Shown here in pieces: positions 7,455-16,029 of a stretch of DNA of 64,000 bases. The number at the start of each line of letters is the position of its first letter. Positions within the stretch are counted from its first letter, which is position 1. Source of the stretch: Nostoc sp. MS1 (GTDB lineage: Bacteria > Cyanobacteriota > Cyanobacteriia > Cyanobacteriales > Nostocaceae); the NCBI RefSeq assembly GCF_019976755.1, contig NZ_AP023441.1, positions 124,001 to 188,000 on the forward strand, in the 5' to 3' direction. Position numbers and translations under genes: made by a program. The notes under the pieces are model-generated. The model was not told where the DNA came from. It worked only from the letters and a program-made list of their open reading frames with translations, and made no database searches.

Positions 7455-8618
7455 ATGTCTTTTTCTCATCTCGGCTTGTCCAATGAAATTGTCCGCGCCG
7501 TCACAGAGCTAGGGTATACCAAACCCACTCCCATCCAAATGCAGGCGATTCCTTCGGTCTTGTCAGGGCGTGATTTGTTAGCTGGGGCGCAAACGGGGAC
7601 TGGAAAAACTGCCAGTTTCACCCTGCCACTTCTGCACAAGTTATCGTCTGACAAGAGCGTTAAAAGCACATCTAATGAATACTCACCCATTCGAGCGCTG
7701 ATTCTCACACCGACTCGTGAATTAGCTGCACAAGTGGAGTTAAGTGTGCGTGAGTACGGCAAGTATTTGAAACTGAACACGATGGCAATGTTCGGTGGAG
7801 TCAGCATTAATCCGCAAAAACGGCTTTTGAAGGGCCGAGTGGATATTCTGGTTTCTACTCCAGGGCGACTGTTAGATCATGTGCAGCAGGGGACGGTAAA
7901 CCTCTCACAGATTGAGTTTTTGGTGCTGGATGAAGCAGATCGGATGTTGGACATGGGTTTTATTCGTGATATCCGTCGCATTATCTCCCTACTACCCAAA
8001 CAGAGACAAAATCTGCTATTTTTCGCTACTTTCTCGGACAAAATCAAGGCACTAGCTACCGGACTGCTTAATCACCCGGAAATCATCGAGGTGGCACGCC
8101 GCAACGTTACCGCCGACACTGTGACACAGAAAGTCTATAAAGTAGAGCGTGACAGGAAATGCCAATTACTTGTTGATCTGATTCGACAAAATAATTGGTA
8201 TCAAGTGCTAGTGTTCACTCGGACAAAGTATGGTGCTGACCGTCTAGTTAAGCAATTGACCCAGCAGCGTATTCAAGCACTAGCTATCCACGGTAATAAG
8301 AGTCAGTCGGCGCGTACCCACGCTCTAGAGAAATTCAAGAACGACAGTTTACAGGTATTGGTGGCCACCGACGTTGCAGCGCGAGGTATAGACATCAGCG
8401 AACTACCTCATGTGGTCAATTACGATTTACCCAATGTTCCAGAGGATTATGTTCATCGCATTGGTCGTACTGGTCGCGCTGGTGCGTCAGGTAAAGCTGT
8501 ATCCCTGGTGTGTGCCGATGAATACCATCTGTTAGCGGATATCGAAAAACTGATTGAACAGCGACTGCCTACAGTTTACAGGTATTGGTGGCCACCGACG
8601 TTGCAGCGCGAGGTATAG
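7455..8618 (+). CDS. DEAD-box RNA helicase (RhlE-like), C-terminus frameshifted
   Basis: The start at 7455 gives MSFSHLGLSNEIVRAVTELG, the usual Q-motif start; upstream in-frame codons look non-coding. Motifs in order are the Q motif (PTPIQMQAIP), I (AQTGTGKT), Ia (PTREL), II (DEAD), V (ATDVAARGID) and VI (HRIGRTGRAG). Motif III is FAT rather than SAT. After residue 372 the frame is lost because 227 bp (8344-8570) are repeated in tandem. Translation then adds about 15 foreign residues (TVYRYWW...) and stops, giving 387 aa. Removing one copy restores a 440-codon frame with a basic tail ending at 9004. The core is intact, but the RNA-binding tail is lost. It could be a real mutation or an assembly fault. 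Confidence 0.85.
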   Translation: MSFSHLGLSNEIVRAVTELGYTKPTPIQMQAIPSVLSGRDLLAGAQTGTGKTASFTLPLLHKLSSDKSVKSTSNEYSPIRALILTPTRELAAQVELSVREYGKYLKLNTMAMFGGVSINPQKRLLKGRVDILVSTPGRLLDHVQQGTVNLSQIEFLVLDEADRMLDMGFIRDIRRIISLLPKQRQNLLFFATFSDKIKALATGLLNHPEIIEVARRNVTADTVTQKVYKVERDRKCQLLVDLIRQNNWYQVLVFTRTKYGADRLVKQLTQQRIQALAIHGNKSQSARTHALEKFKNDSLQVLVATDVAARGIDISELPHVVNYDLPNVPEDYVHRIGRTGRAGASGKAVSLVCADEYHLLADIEKLIEQRLPTVYRYWWPPTLQREV

Positions 8619-8797
8619 ACATCAGCGAACTACCTCATGTGGTCAATTACGATTTACCCAATGTTCCAGAGGATTATGTTCATCGCATTGGTCGTACTGG
8701 TCGCGCTGGTGCGTCAGGTAAAGCTGTATCCCTGGTGTGTGCCGATGAATACCATCTGTTAGCGGATATCGAAAAACTGATTGAACAGCGACTGCCT
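8344..8797. repeat. Exact 227-bp tandem duplication inside helicase gene
   Basis: Bases 8344-8570 and 8571-8797 appear identical by direct reading. The period of 227 is not a multiple of three and therefore shifts the reading frame. Each copy encodes helicase motifs V and VI. No shared short sequence flanks the junction. Confidence 0.9.
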
Positions 8798-9004
8798 TTT
8801 GAAGTAGTTACTGCTTTTGGAGCTAATTCCCACATCAAGCCCGAAGCCATTTCAGATGAACGCAAGCATAAACCCAAAGGTAGTAAGCATTCGCCTCGCT
8901 CTAGTGCTAAACCATTGCCACAAACATCAGCTAAAAAATCGGCTCGACGAAAAGCAACAGGTAGTAAAAAGTCGAATGTTCGTTCCGGCGCATCACACAG
9001 TTAG
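8798..9004 (+). pseudogene. Displaced 3' end of the DEAD-box helicase gene
   Basis: Continues the original helicase frame beyond the duplication: a beta segment (FEVVTAFGANS) and a Lys/Arg/Ser-rich tail typical of RhlE-type C-terminal extensions (KKSARRKATGSKKSNVRS). A GTG at 8585, inside the second repeat copy, opens the same frame, so a separate short product is formally possible, but no ribosome-binding site supports it. Most likely it is untranslated unless the duplication is collapsed or bypassed by frameshifting. Confidence 0.7.
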
Positions 9005-9197
9005 GCTAAACCTGATGGTTTTTTCTGTGAAAAGTTTCTTTACGAGAAGCTACGGGATGATTTTACTCGTTTTGTAGGCATCATGAGCGTCCCTTGTATT
9101 TCAGGGCAGGCAGGATGCTTATCCTACAAGAATCATCCCTTGATTGAGCAACACCAATTTTTTATCTGAAGTTGGCAGACAATTTAACTTCAAAACC

Positions 9198-9227
9198 AAA
9201 AGCGCCCTCCAAATGGAGAGCGCTTTT
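9198..9227 (-). terminator. psbA terminator
   Basis: AAAAGCGC-C-CTCC / AAAT loop / GGAG-A-GCGCTTTT forms a stable hairpin with one internal mismatch. It is flanked by A and T runs and lies 36 bp past the psbA stop on the minus strand. Confidence 0.75.
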
Positions 9228-9262
9228 GACTTAAAGCTAAACTATTGCTTTGTCTGCGATGA

Positions 9263-10345
9263 TTAACCGTGGATAACAGGAGCGCTGATAGCAACAGGAG
9301 CAACTTCAGAAGACGCTAAGTCTAAGGGGAAGTTGTGAGCGTTACGCTCGTGCATGACTTCCATACCCAAGTTAGCGCGGTTGATGATGTCAGCCCAGGT
9401 GTTGATGACACGACCTTGTGAGTCGATGATCGACTGGTTGAAGTTGAAACCGTTGAGGTTGAACGCCATTGTGCTTACACCCAACGCGGTGAACCAGATA
9501 CCAACTACGGGCCATGCAGCTAGGAAGAAGTGCAAGGAACGGGAGTTGTTGAAGGATGCGTATTGGAAGATTAAGCGTCCGAAGTAACCGTGTGCTGCAA
9601 CGATGTTGTAGGTTTCTTCTTCTTGTCCGAATTTGTAACCGTAGTTTTGTGATTCGTTCTCGGTTGTTTCACGAACCAAAGAGGAAGTTACCAATGAACC
9701 GTGCATTGCACTGAACAAAGAACCACCGAATACACCAGCCACACCTAACATGTGGAAGGGGTGCATCAGGATGTTGTGTTCTGCTTGGAACACGATCATG
9801 AAGTTGAATGTACCACTGATACCCAAGGGCATTCCATCTGAGAAGGAACCTTGTCCGATGGGGTAGATCAAGAATACTGCGGTTGCTGCTGCTACTGGAG
9901 CGGAGAATGCTAGGCAGATCCAAGGACGCATACCCAAGCGGTAGGATAATTCCCACTCACGACCGAGGTAGCAGAATACGCCGATGAGGAAGTGGAATAC
10001 TACCAATTGGTAAGGGCCACCGTTGTACAACCACTCATCTAAGGATGCTGCTTCCCAAATGGGGTAGAAGTGTAAACCAATTGCGTTGGAGGAGGGAACA
10101 ACTGCACCAGAGATGATGTTGTTTCCATATAGTAAGGAACCAGCTACGGGTTCGCGGATACCATCGATGTCTACTGGAGGTGCAGCGATGAAGGCGATGA
10201 TGAAGCAGGTGGTTGCAGCTAGCAATGTGGGGATCATGAGTACGCCGAACCAACCGATGTATAGGCGGTTGTTGGTGCTGGTGATCCAGTTGCAGAACTG
10301 CTCCCATACGTTGGCGCTTTGGCGCTGTTGTAAGGTTGCTGTCAT
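9263..10345 (-). CDS. psbA: Photosystem II D1 protein, Glu130 (high-light) form
   Basis: D1 is the reaction-centre subunit carrying P680, pheophytin, QB and most Mn4CaO5 ligands. The full 360-residue precursor is present. Key residues are intact: Asp170, Glu189, His190, His198, His215, Ser264 (QB pocket), His332, Glu333, His337, Asp342, and Ala344, after which CtpA cleaves the 16-residue tail. Residue 130 is Glu (CYLGREWEL), which marks the D1:2 high-light or stress isoform rather than the Gln130 form. The gene is solitary, with its own promoter and terminator. Filamentous cyanobacteria carry several psbA copies, so others should exist elsewhere. Confidence 0.98.
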   Translation of the reverse strand: MTATLQQRQSANVWEQFCNWITSTNNRLYIGWFGVLMIPTLLAATTCFIIAFIAAPPVDIDGIREPVAGSLLYGNNIISGAVVPSSNAIGLHFYPIWEAASLDEWLYNGGPYQLVVFHFLIGVFCYLGREWELSYRLGMRPWICLAFSAPVAAATAVFLIYPIGQGSFSDGMPLGISGTFNFMIVFQAEHNILMHPFHMLGVAGVFGGSLFSAMHGSLVTSSLVRETTENESQNYGYKFGQEEETYNIVAAHGYFGRLIFQYASFNNSRSLHFFLAAWPVVGIWFTALGVSTMAFNLNGFNFNQSIIDSQGRVINTWADIINRANLGMEVMHERNAHNFPLDLASSEVAPVAISAPVIHG

Positions 10346-10399
10346 AATTTTATGATTGCGGTTGCGTTTTGTACGCAGGAATAATTGCTTATGTCTATT

Positions 10400-10428
10400 A
10401 TCTTAGAGTCTTTGTAACAGATTGTAAA
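10400..10428 (-). promoter_or_regulatory. Putative psbA promoter
   Basis: On the minus strand TTTACA and TAAGAT are spaced by 17 nt, 55-83 bp upstream of the start codon. This is a plausible group-1 sigma promoter for the psbA gene. Not experimentally supported here. Confidence 0.5.
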
Positions 10429-10511
10429 GGTATTTAACAAAATTAATACTTATGCTTAATATAAGATAATCTTATTAACAACGCTTTGACCTGCAAAGAT
10501 ATTACTTGAAA

Positions 10512-10554
10512 GCCCAGTCATAACGACTGGGCGTTATGTAAACTTTTTACATAA
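10512..10554. repeat. Two adjacent hairpins in the psbA-sbcD intergenic region
   Basis: GCCCAGTC-ATAAC-GACTGGGC (10512-10532) is followed immediately by TTATGTAAA-CTT-TTTACATAA (10534-10554). They lie in the 313-bp space between divergent psbA and the sbcD-like gene, too far upstream to end either gene. They could belong to a small RNA or to a 5' leader. No other gene is seen in this space. Confidence 0.5.
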
Positions 10555-10658
10555 TCGTTGAAGACTTTTCGATAGTCACGTAAAGCTTTAAAGAGGGTTT
10601 CTCAATCTTGCTGTTGTGCTTCATTTTTTCTAAAAGTACTATTGACTAATGACTAATC

Positions 10659-11900
10659 ATGATTAAAATCCTTCACCTTTCTGATATCCACATGGGAAGC
10701 GGTTTTTCCCACGGACGCATTAATCCAGACACGGGATTAAATACACGATTAGAGGATTTTGTCAATACTTTATCTGTGTGTATTGATCGGGCGTTGGGAG
10801 ATCCTGTAGATTTAGTGATATTTGGGGGTGATGCGTTTCCTGATGCTACGCCACCGCCCTATGTGCAAGAAGCGTTTGCAAGTCAGTTTCGTCGTCTGGT
10901 TGATGCGCAAATTCCCACGGTGTTGTTAGTGGGAAATCATGACCAGCATTCCCAAGGTCAGGGAGGCGCAAGTTTAAATATATACCGCACTTTGGGAGTG
11001 CCGGGTTTTGTTGTGGGTGATAGGTTAATGACTCACCATATCCAAACTCGTAACGGCAAAGTGCAGGTAATTACTTTGCCTTGGCTAACTCGTTCCACAC
11101 TGATGACACGCCAGGAGACGGAAGGTTTGGCGTTAGCTGAGGTTAATCAACTATTAACAGAACGGTTACAAGTTGTGATAGAGGGGGAAATTCGCCGACT
11201 TGACCCCGATGTGCCAACGGTGCTTTTAGCTCATTTAATGGCGGATAATGCTAATTTGGGGGCTGAACGTTATTTAGCTGTGGGTAAAGGGTTTACTTTA
11301 CCCTTATCTTTATTGACTCGTCCCTGTTTTGATTATGTGGCATTGGGGCATGTCCACCGTCATCAGAACTTAAACAAATCCAATAACCCACCTGTGATTT
11401 ATCCTGGGAGTATTGAACGGGTAGATTTTAGTGAGGAGAAGGAAGATAAGGGTTATGTGATGATTGAACTGGAGAAGGGAAACGTCCATTGGGAGTTTTG
11501 TCCTTTACCAGTGAGGAGTTTTCGCACGATAGAAGTGGATGTGTCCAAAGCCGATGACCCACAAGCTGCTATTGTCAAAGCGATCGCCAAGTATGATATT
11601 CAAGATGCGGTAGTGCGGCTAATTTACAAACTCCGTTCTGAACAAATGGATGTAATTGATAACGCTTCCCTTCATACCGCCTTAAGTTCTGCTCATACTT
11701 ATACTATTCAAGCAGAATTGTTAAGTCAGTTAGCCAGACCCCGCATTCCTGAATTGAGTGCTAGTAGCAGCATCGACCCGATGGAAGCATTAAAAACCTA
11801 CTTACAAAATCGGGAAGACCTCAAGGATATATCAGCTTCAATGTTAGAAGCCGCAGAAAAGTTATTAGCAGATGATGTAGAAATGGTGATTGGGCAATAG
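10659..11900 (+). CDS. SbcD-type DNA repair nuclease (metallophosphoesterase)
   Basis: A 413-residue calcineurin-like phosphoesterase. It shows the ordered metal-site motifs LSDIHMG (Asp9, His11), FGGDAF (Asp58), VGNHDQH (Asn93-His94-Asp95), LLAHLMAD, and ALGHVHRHQ, as in SbcD/Mre11 nuclease subunits. The C-terminal 130 residues form the SbcD-like cap and end in a helical tail. SbcD normally works with the SMC-like ATPase SbcC; no sbcC gene is adjacent, so the partner must be elsewhere or the protein acts alone. The ATG is preceded by AT-rich repeat-like sequence (GACTAATGACTAATC). It ends 4 nt before the convergent ABC gene. Confidence 0.85.
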   Translation: MIKILHLSDIHMGSGFSHGRINPDTGLNTRLEDFVNTLSVCIDRALGDPVDLVIFGGDAFPDATPPPYVQEAFASQFRRLVDAQIPTVLLVGNHDQHSQGQGGASLNIYRTLGVPGFVVGDRLMTHHIQTRNGKVQVITLPWLTRSTLMTRQETEGLALAEVNQLLTERLQVVIEGEIRRLDPDVPTVLLAHLMADNANLGAERYLAVGKGFTLPLSLLTRPCFDYVALGHVHRHQNLNKSNNPPVIYPGSIERVDFSEEKEDKGYVMIELEKGNVHWEFCPLPVRSFRTIEVDVSKADDPQAAIVKAIAKYDIQDAVVRLIYKLRSEQMDVIDNASLHTALSSAHTYTIQAELLSQLARPRIPELSASSSIDPMEALKTYLQNREDLKDISASMLEAAEKLLADDVEMVIGQ

Positions 11901-11903
11901 TCC

Positions 11904-13787
11904 TTAAGTTCCCAACATTTGTAAGTTGTGTAAAGTAGAATAAAGTCCGCCAGAATTTAATAATTGCTCATGGCTACCTTGTTCTATTAATTCACCACGT
12001 TTTAATACAAAAATTCTGTCTACGTTGCGAATGGTAGATAGGCGGTGAGCAATAATAATTGCTGTCCGTCCTATTAACAATTCGTTTAATGCTTGTTGGA
12101 CTAAAGCTTCTGTACCGACATCTAAACTAGCAGTAGCTTCATCTAAAACTAAAATTTGTGGGTTGCGAATAGCTGCACGAGCAAAAGCTAATAATTGCTT
12201 TTGTCCACTAGAAAGATTTGTGCCGCGTTCTCGTAATTTGGTATCATAACCTGAAGGTAATTGTTCAATAAATTCGGCAATATTTGTTTGTTGGGCGGCG
12301 GCTTGAATTTCCTCAAAAGTATAGTAATCACCCAAGGTAATATTACTTTTGACATTACCTGTAAACAAGAAACCTTCTTGTAAAATTACTGCCATATAGC
12401 GGCGTAATTCGGCTTGCGGTAACTCACGGATATCTATACCATCGACGAGAATACGTCCTTGAGTGGGTTCGTAGAGACGGCATAAAAGACGGATGATAGA
12501 ACTTTTCCCTGCGCCTGTTGGGCCTACTAATGCCACTTTTTCGCCAGGATGAATGACAAAATCTAAGTCTTTGATGACGTAATCATCATCTTTATAAGCA
12601 AACCAAACATGTTCAAAACGAATTTCCCCTAAGCTGGGGGTATCGTTGATGCCTTGGGATTCTAAATCTGCGACGATTTCATCAATGTAACCGAATTTAG
12701 CATCGTATACGGAAAGACGAGCATTGACGCGATCGCTAATTTCTATCGGTTCATCCAGAATATCGTTAACTCGCTCAATAGCGGTAAATCCAGATTGAAT
12801 GACGGTGAATTTTTCTGCAAAATCTCGTAAGGGGTCAAATAAACGCTGGGCGTATAAAATAAATGTGGATAAAGTCCCAAAATCGAGTTTTTTCTCTAAA
12901 AGTAACAAGCCACCTAACCACAATACACCGGCGATCGCAATTAAACCAATCCATTCTAATGTGGCGGAAACAGCCGAATCATAAAAAATAGTTTGGTCTA
13001 CTTGCTGTGTATAGCGGGTGTTAGCATTGCGGAATAACTCTGCATTAAACTTTTCCCGCCGGAATAACTGGACTACATTAATTCCTAAAATATTTTCTTG
13101 GAGTTGGGAATTTAATAGCGAAAGTTCTTCTCTAGCTTTGTAATTAGCTTTGCGGTACTTACGTTGGAAGTAAATAATTAACCAAGTTACTGGTAATAAC
13201 AACACCACTAGCAACGAAGCCAATTGCCACTGGATGGAAAACATGATACCAGTAATTACCACCATCAAGAAAATATTAGAAACAATTCCGATCGCACCAG
13301 TGGAAAATACGTCTCCTAATACTTCGACATCGCTAGTGAGGCGAGTAATTAGTTTACCTACGGGTGTCCGGTCAAAGAAGCGCACTGCCAAGGATGTGAC
13401 ATGATAAAACAAGTCTTGGCGAATAGCGGCTGTGATGTTCTGTCCTAATTTCTGGAGTAAGTAACCTTGATAACCAGTAATAGCCAAACGGACAATAATG
13501 GTGAGGAGGATGATTCCCTCAAGGATATGTAGCCCTTGGGACAAAGGACGATTCCTGAGAAACTCGTAGGCGCTGGGTTCGTTACGAATTAAAGATACAG
13601 CCTGTCCAATTAATAGGGGTTGGACTGCGTTGGCTAGGGCGATAGGCAATAACAATGTCATTGACAGTATTAAAAGTTTAGTATTACGCCGTGCGTAAGG
13701 AACTAAACGTAAAAATAGCCGCCAGTCATTGTTACGCCAACGGTTCTTTTGTTTATAAGATTTTTGTGGGGCTTGGTAGATGCTCAT
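11904..13787 (-). CDS. ABC exporter, fused permease and ATPase
   Basis: A 627-residue half-transporter of the MdlB/MsbA type. The N-terminal about 330 residues hold six predicted membrane helices (for example LLILSMTLLLPIALANAV). The ATPase domain follows with Walker A GPTGAGKSS, Q-loop VILQEGFLF, signature LSSGQKQ, Walker B ILVLDEATASLD and H-loop AHRLST. It would dimerise and export a lipid, peptide or drug; the substrate is not deducible. An about 40-residue linker between the membrane and ATPase parts (YDAKFGYIDEIVADLESQG) is longer than usual and typical of cyanobacterial members. Divergent from a GNAT gene; no accessory membrane-fusion protein gene is near. Confidence 0.9.
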   Translation of the reverse strand: MSIYQAPQKSYKQKNRWRNNDWRLFLRLVPYARRNTKLLILSMTLLLPIALANAVQPLLIGQAVSLIRNEPSAYEFLRNRPLSQGLHILEGIILLTIIVRLAITGYQGYLLQKLGQNITAAIRQDLFYHVTSLAVRFFDRTPVGKLITRLTSDVEVLGDVFSTGAIGIVSNIFLMVVITGIMFSIQWQLASLLVVLLLPVTWLIIYFQRKYRKANYKAREELSLLNSQLQENILGINVVQLFRREKFNAELFRNANTRYTQQVDQTIFYDSAVSATLEWIGLIAIAGVLWLGGLLLLEKKLDFGTLSTFILYAQRLFDPLRDFAEKFTVIQSGFTAIERVNDILDEPIEISDRVNARLSVYDAKFGYIDEIVADLESQGINDTPSLGEIRFEHVWFAYKDDDYVIKDLDFVIHPGEKVALVGPTGAGKSSIIRLLCRLYEPTQGRILVDGIDIRELPQAELRRYMAVILQEGFLFTGNVKSNITLGDYYTFEEIQAAAQQTNIAEFIEQLPSGYDTKLRERGTNLSSGQKQLLAFARAAIRNPQILVLDEATASLDVGTEALVQQALNELLIGRTAIIIAHRLSTIRNVDRIFVLKRGELIEQGSHEQLLNSGGLYSTLHNLQMLGT

Positions 13788-13886
13788 AGTAGGAGCATTA
13801 TATTAATTTTTACTGGACTATATATGTTAGCTGTTTTATTGTCAAAATACCTTTCTGAAAGTAACATTTGCTGTACCTGTACTGCC

Positions 13887-14411
13887 ATGCCTGAGTTAGA
13901 AACCGCCAGATTAAGATTGAGGTACTTCACTTTAGACGACTTTGAAGATTTATTTCGTCTGTACTCTGATGTAGAAGTGATGAAATATTTGTCACCTAGA
14001 AGCAGAGAACAGACTCAGGCTAGTTTAATCAAACATATCCAACAATGGCAAGAACACAACTTAGGAATGTGGGCAGTAGTCCACAAACAAAGCAGTAAAC
14101 TGATAGGTCGTTGTGGTTTAGGTTTTTTGGATAATACTCATGAAGTTGAGCTTGGCTATGTTTTAGACAAGTCCTACTGGAATCTGGGCTTAGGCACAGA
14201 AGCCTCAATTGCTACTTTAAATTACGGATTTTTAACCATCAAACTAAAACGGATAGTAGCGATCGCTAATCCTCAAAACATAGCATCAAGGCGGGTAATT
14301 GAGAAGGTCGGGATGAAGTATGAAAAGTTGGCTTATTACTACGGTCAAGATGTAGTTTACTACGCCATCTCCCAATCAGAATGGCAACCTGATAAAGCTC
14401 TTATTGGATAA
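13887..14411 (+). CDS. GNAT acetyltransferase (RimJ/RimL type)
   Basis: The protein begins MPELETARLRLRYFTLDDFE, the standard start of RimJ/RimL-like N-acetyltransferases. It then has LGMWAVVHKQSSKLIGRCGL, the acetyl-CoA-binding VELGYVLDKSYWNLGLGTEA, and RIVAIANPQNIASRRVIEKVGM. The longer in-frame opening from 13749 encodes an unlikely Cys-rich leader, so ATG 13887 is preferred. About 174 residues, as usual. The substrate (ribosomal protein N-terminus, antibiotic or metabolite) cannot be told. It is divergent from the ABC exporter and convergent with the response regulator. Confidence 0.85.
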   Translation: MPELETARLRLRYFTLDDFEDLFRLYSDVEVMKYLSPRSREQTQASLIKHIQQWQEHNLGMWAVVHKQSSKLIGRCGLGFLDNTHEVELGYVLDKSYWNLGLGTEASIATLNYGFLTIKLKRIVAIANPQNIASRRVIEKVGMKYEKLAYYYGQDVVYYAISQSEWQPDKALIG

Positions 14412-14485
14412 AACCTTAGTATTTAACAGGTATAGTTACAGCAGAAGGCAAGAAATAGGTTACTGGTTTAATTACACTGCCAAGA

Positions 14486-15181
14486 TCACTCCACGGAAGA
14501 TATGCCGAAGCGGTAGCCTTTGCCGTAGACTGTGTGAATTAAAGGTTGTTCTTTGCCAACTTCGATTTTACGGCGGAGTAATCTAATTAATGCTGCTATA
14601 ACGTTGCTATTTGGTGGTTCGCTATCTTCCCAGAGATTTTGCAGAATTTGGGCGTGGGTTAAAAGCTGTCCTGTGTGTTCCATGAAGTATTGCAAAAGTT
14701 GGCTTTCTTTTTGCGACAGTTCAATAACTCGTCCTTGGCGGTAGGCGACTTGATTTTCACAGTCAAGTTCTAAGTCGGCTACGGTTAATCTTCCTGGTGG
14801 GGCTTCTTCGTAGGTTTGGGAACCAGAACGCCGCAATAAAGCCCGGACTCTGGCTAGTAATTCTCGCAGTTCAAATGGTTTGACTAGATAGTCGTCTGCG
14901 CCTGCATCTAAACCTTGTACGCGGTCATCTAGAGTATCTTTGGCAGTGAGGAATAAAACTGGTGTAACTTTACCTTGGTGGCGTAGTTCTTGACAAATCT
15001 CTAAGCCTGTTTTCCCTGGCAACATCCAATCTAAAATGAGTAGGTCGTAATTACCTACCTTTGCCATTTCACTACCCTTTGTCCCTTCGTAAGCTGAGTC
15101 TACGGTGTAACCTTCACGAGTTAACACACGCCCTAAAGGTTCTGCTAGTTCTACTTCGTCATCAACTAATAAAATTTTCAT
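14486..15181 (-). CDS. OmpR/PhoB-family response regulator (RppA-like)
   Basis: 231 residues: receiver domain (acid pair Asp7-Asp8, phosphoacceptor Asp51 in LLILDWMLPG, Thr in FLTAKD, Lys in LVKPF), then a winged-helix DNA-binding domain ending VYGKGYRFGI. The receiver is canonical. The sequence is close in style to RppA/ManR-type cyanobacterial regulators that respond to redox or metals. RppB-type kinase genes usually follow such regulators, but none is adjacent here, so it is an orphan. Convergent with the GNAT gene with 75 bp between, and divergent from hisG across a repeat-containing 200 bp. Confidence 0.88.
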   Translation of the reverse strand: MKILLVDDEVELAEPLGRVLTREGYTVDSAYEGTKGSEMAKVGNYDLLILDWMLPGKTGLEICQELRHQGKVTPVLFLTAKDTLDDRVQGLDAGADDYLVKPFELRELLARVRALLRRSGSQTYEEAPPGRLTVADLELDCENQVAYRQGRVIELSQKESQLLQYFMEHTGQLLTHAQILQNLWEDSEPPNSNVIAALIRLLRRKIEVGKEQPLIHTVYGKGYRFGISSVE

Positions 15182-15209
15182 GTGACAGTTAACAGCTAAC
15201 GGTCAACAG

Positions 15210-15279
15210 GAGCCAGTGCGTTGGGCGGCTAGCCTCCGGCAACGCCAAGGGCGAATGCCGACTTAAAGCAACTGGCGTT
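15210..15279. repeat. Dispersed palindromic repeat, copy 1
   Basis: Begins GAGCCAGTGCGTTGGGCGG and ends AAAGCAACTGGCGTT, so CCAGT and ACTGG form the outer stem. It shares its ends with the elements at 29186 and, more loosely, 47697. It lies between a regulator gene and hisG. Confidence 0.65.
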
Positions 15280-15379
15280 CAACAGCATACACAAAAAGAT
15301 GTGCAAATGAGATACGCAAAAGCTTATTCTCAATATTGACACTAGAAAGTGTCTCTAGCTAAGGATACCAAGAAAACGA

Positions 15380-16021
15380 ATGTTAACTGTTGCGTTGCCG
15401 AAAGGGGAACTACTCAAACATAGCATCCGCCTACTACAATCTGTAGGTTTGGATTTTAGTGCTTTTTTAGACTCAGGAAATCGTCAGCTACAAATTACTG
15501 ATGCCAGTGGACAGGCAAAAGGATTATTAGTTAGGGGGCAAGATGTGCCTGTTTATGTGGAGTATGGACAAGCACAAATAGGTATTATTGGTTACGATAC
15601 TCTCCGCGAAAAACAGCCCCAGGTGGCTCATTTAGTTGATTTACAGTTTGGTTATTGTCGGATGTCTGTGGCTGTCAAAGCATCTAGTCCTTACAAATCT
15701 CCCCAAGATTTGCCACCCCACAGCCGGGTTGCTTCTAAATATGTCAATTGCGCCCGTGAATACTTTCAAAGTTTGGATTTACCTGTGGAAATAGTCCCGC
15801 TTTATGGCTCTGTGGAACTCGGCCCAATTACAGGAATGTCTGAGGCTATTGTTGATCTTGTCTCTACAGGCCGGACTTTAAAAGACAATGGTTTGATTGA
15901 AATCACTACTTTGTATGAAAGTACAGCCCGTTTAATTGCTCATCCTCTGAGTTATCGCTTGAATACAGACAACTTACATCAATTAGTTGAGCAATTGCGA
16001 TCGGCTTACGCCGCGCCGTAG
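15380..16021 (+). CDS. hisG: ATP phosphoribosyltransferase, short form
   Basis: HisG catalyses the first step of histidine synthesis, joining ATP and PRPP. The 213-residue length marks the short form, which needs the HisZ regulatory subunit encoded elsewhere. Motifs visible: LTVALPKGELL at the N-terminus, GIIGYDTLRE, RVASKYVNCAREYF, and the PRPP-binding EAIVDLVSTGRTLKDNGL. The last codons (SAYAAP) and stop overlap an inverted repeat containing HIP1, so the C-terminus may be repeat-derived. The ATG is preceded by a purine-rich site (AAGGATACC). Monocistronic. Confidence 0.95.
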   Translation: MLTVALPKGELLKHSIRLLQSVGLDFSAFLDSGNRQLQITDASGQAKGLLVRGQDVPVYVEYGQAQIGIIGYDTLREKQPQVAHLVDLQFGYCRMSVAVKASSPYKSPQDLPPHSRVASKYVNCAREYFQSLDLPVEIVPLYGSVELGPITGMSEAIVDLVSTGRTLKDNGLIEITTLYESTARLIAHPLSYRLNTDNLHQLVEQLRSAYAAP

Positions 16022-16029
16022 GCGATCGC
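15997..16029. repeat. Imperfect HIP1-flanked inverted repeat at hisG 3' end
   Basis: GCGATCGGCTTACG pairs imperfectly with CGTAGGCGATCGC. It overlaps the final codons and stop of hisG and may double as a terminator hairpin. Confidence 0.55.

Noticed and set aside
9354..9587. Plus-strand frames opposite psbA
   Set aside because: Antisense shadows caused by the strong codon bias of psbA.
10400..10660. Possible tRNA or riboswitch because of two hairpins
   Set aside because: No cloverleaf, T-loop (GTTCGA) or known riboswitch core.
13749..13886. Longer N-terminus for the GNAT protein
   Set aside because: Extra residues (Cys-rich, hydrophobic) do not fit the family and overlap the divergent ABC gene start.
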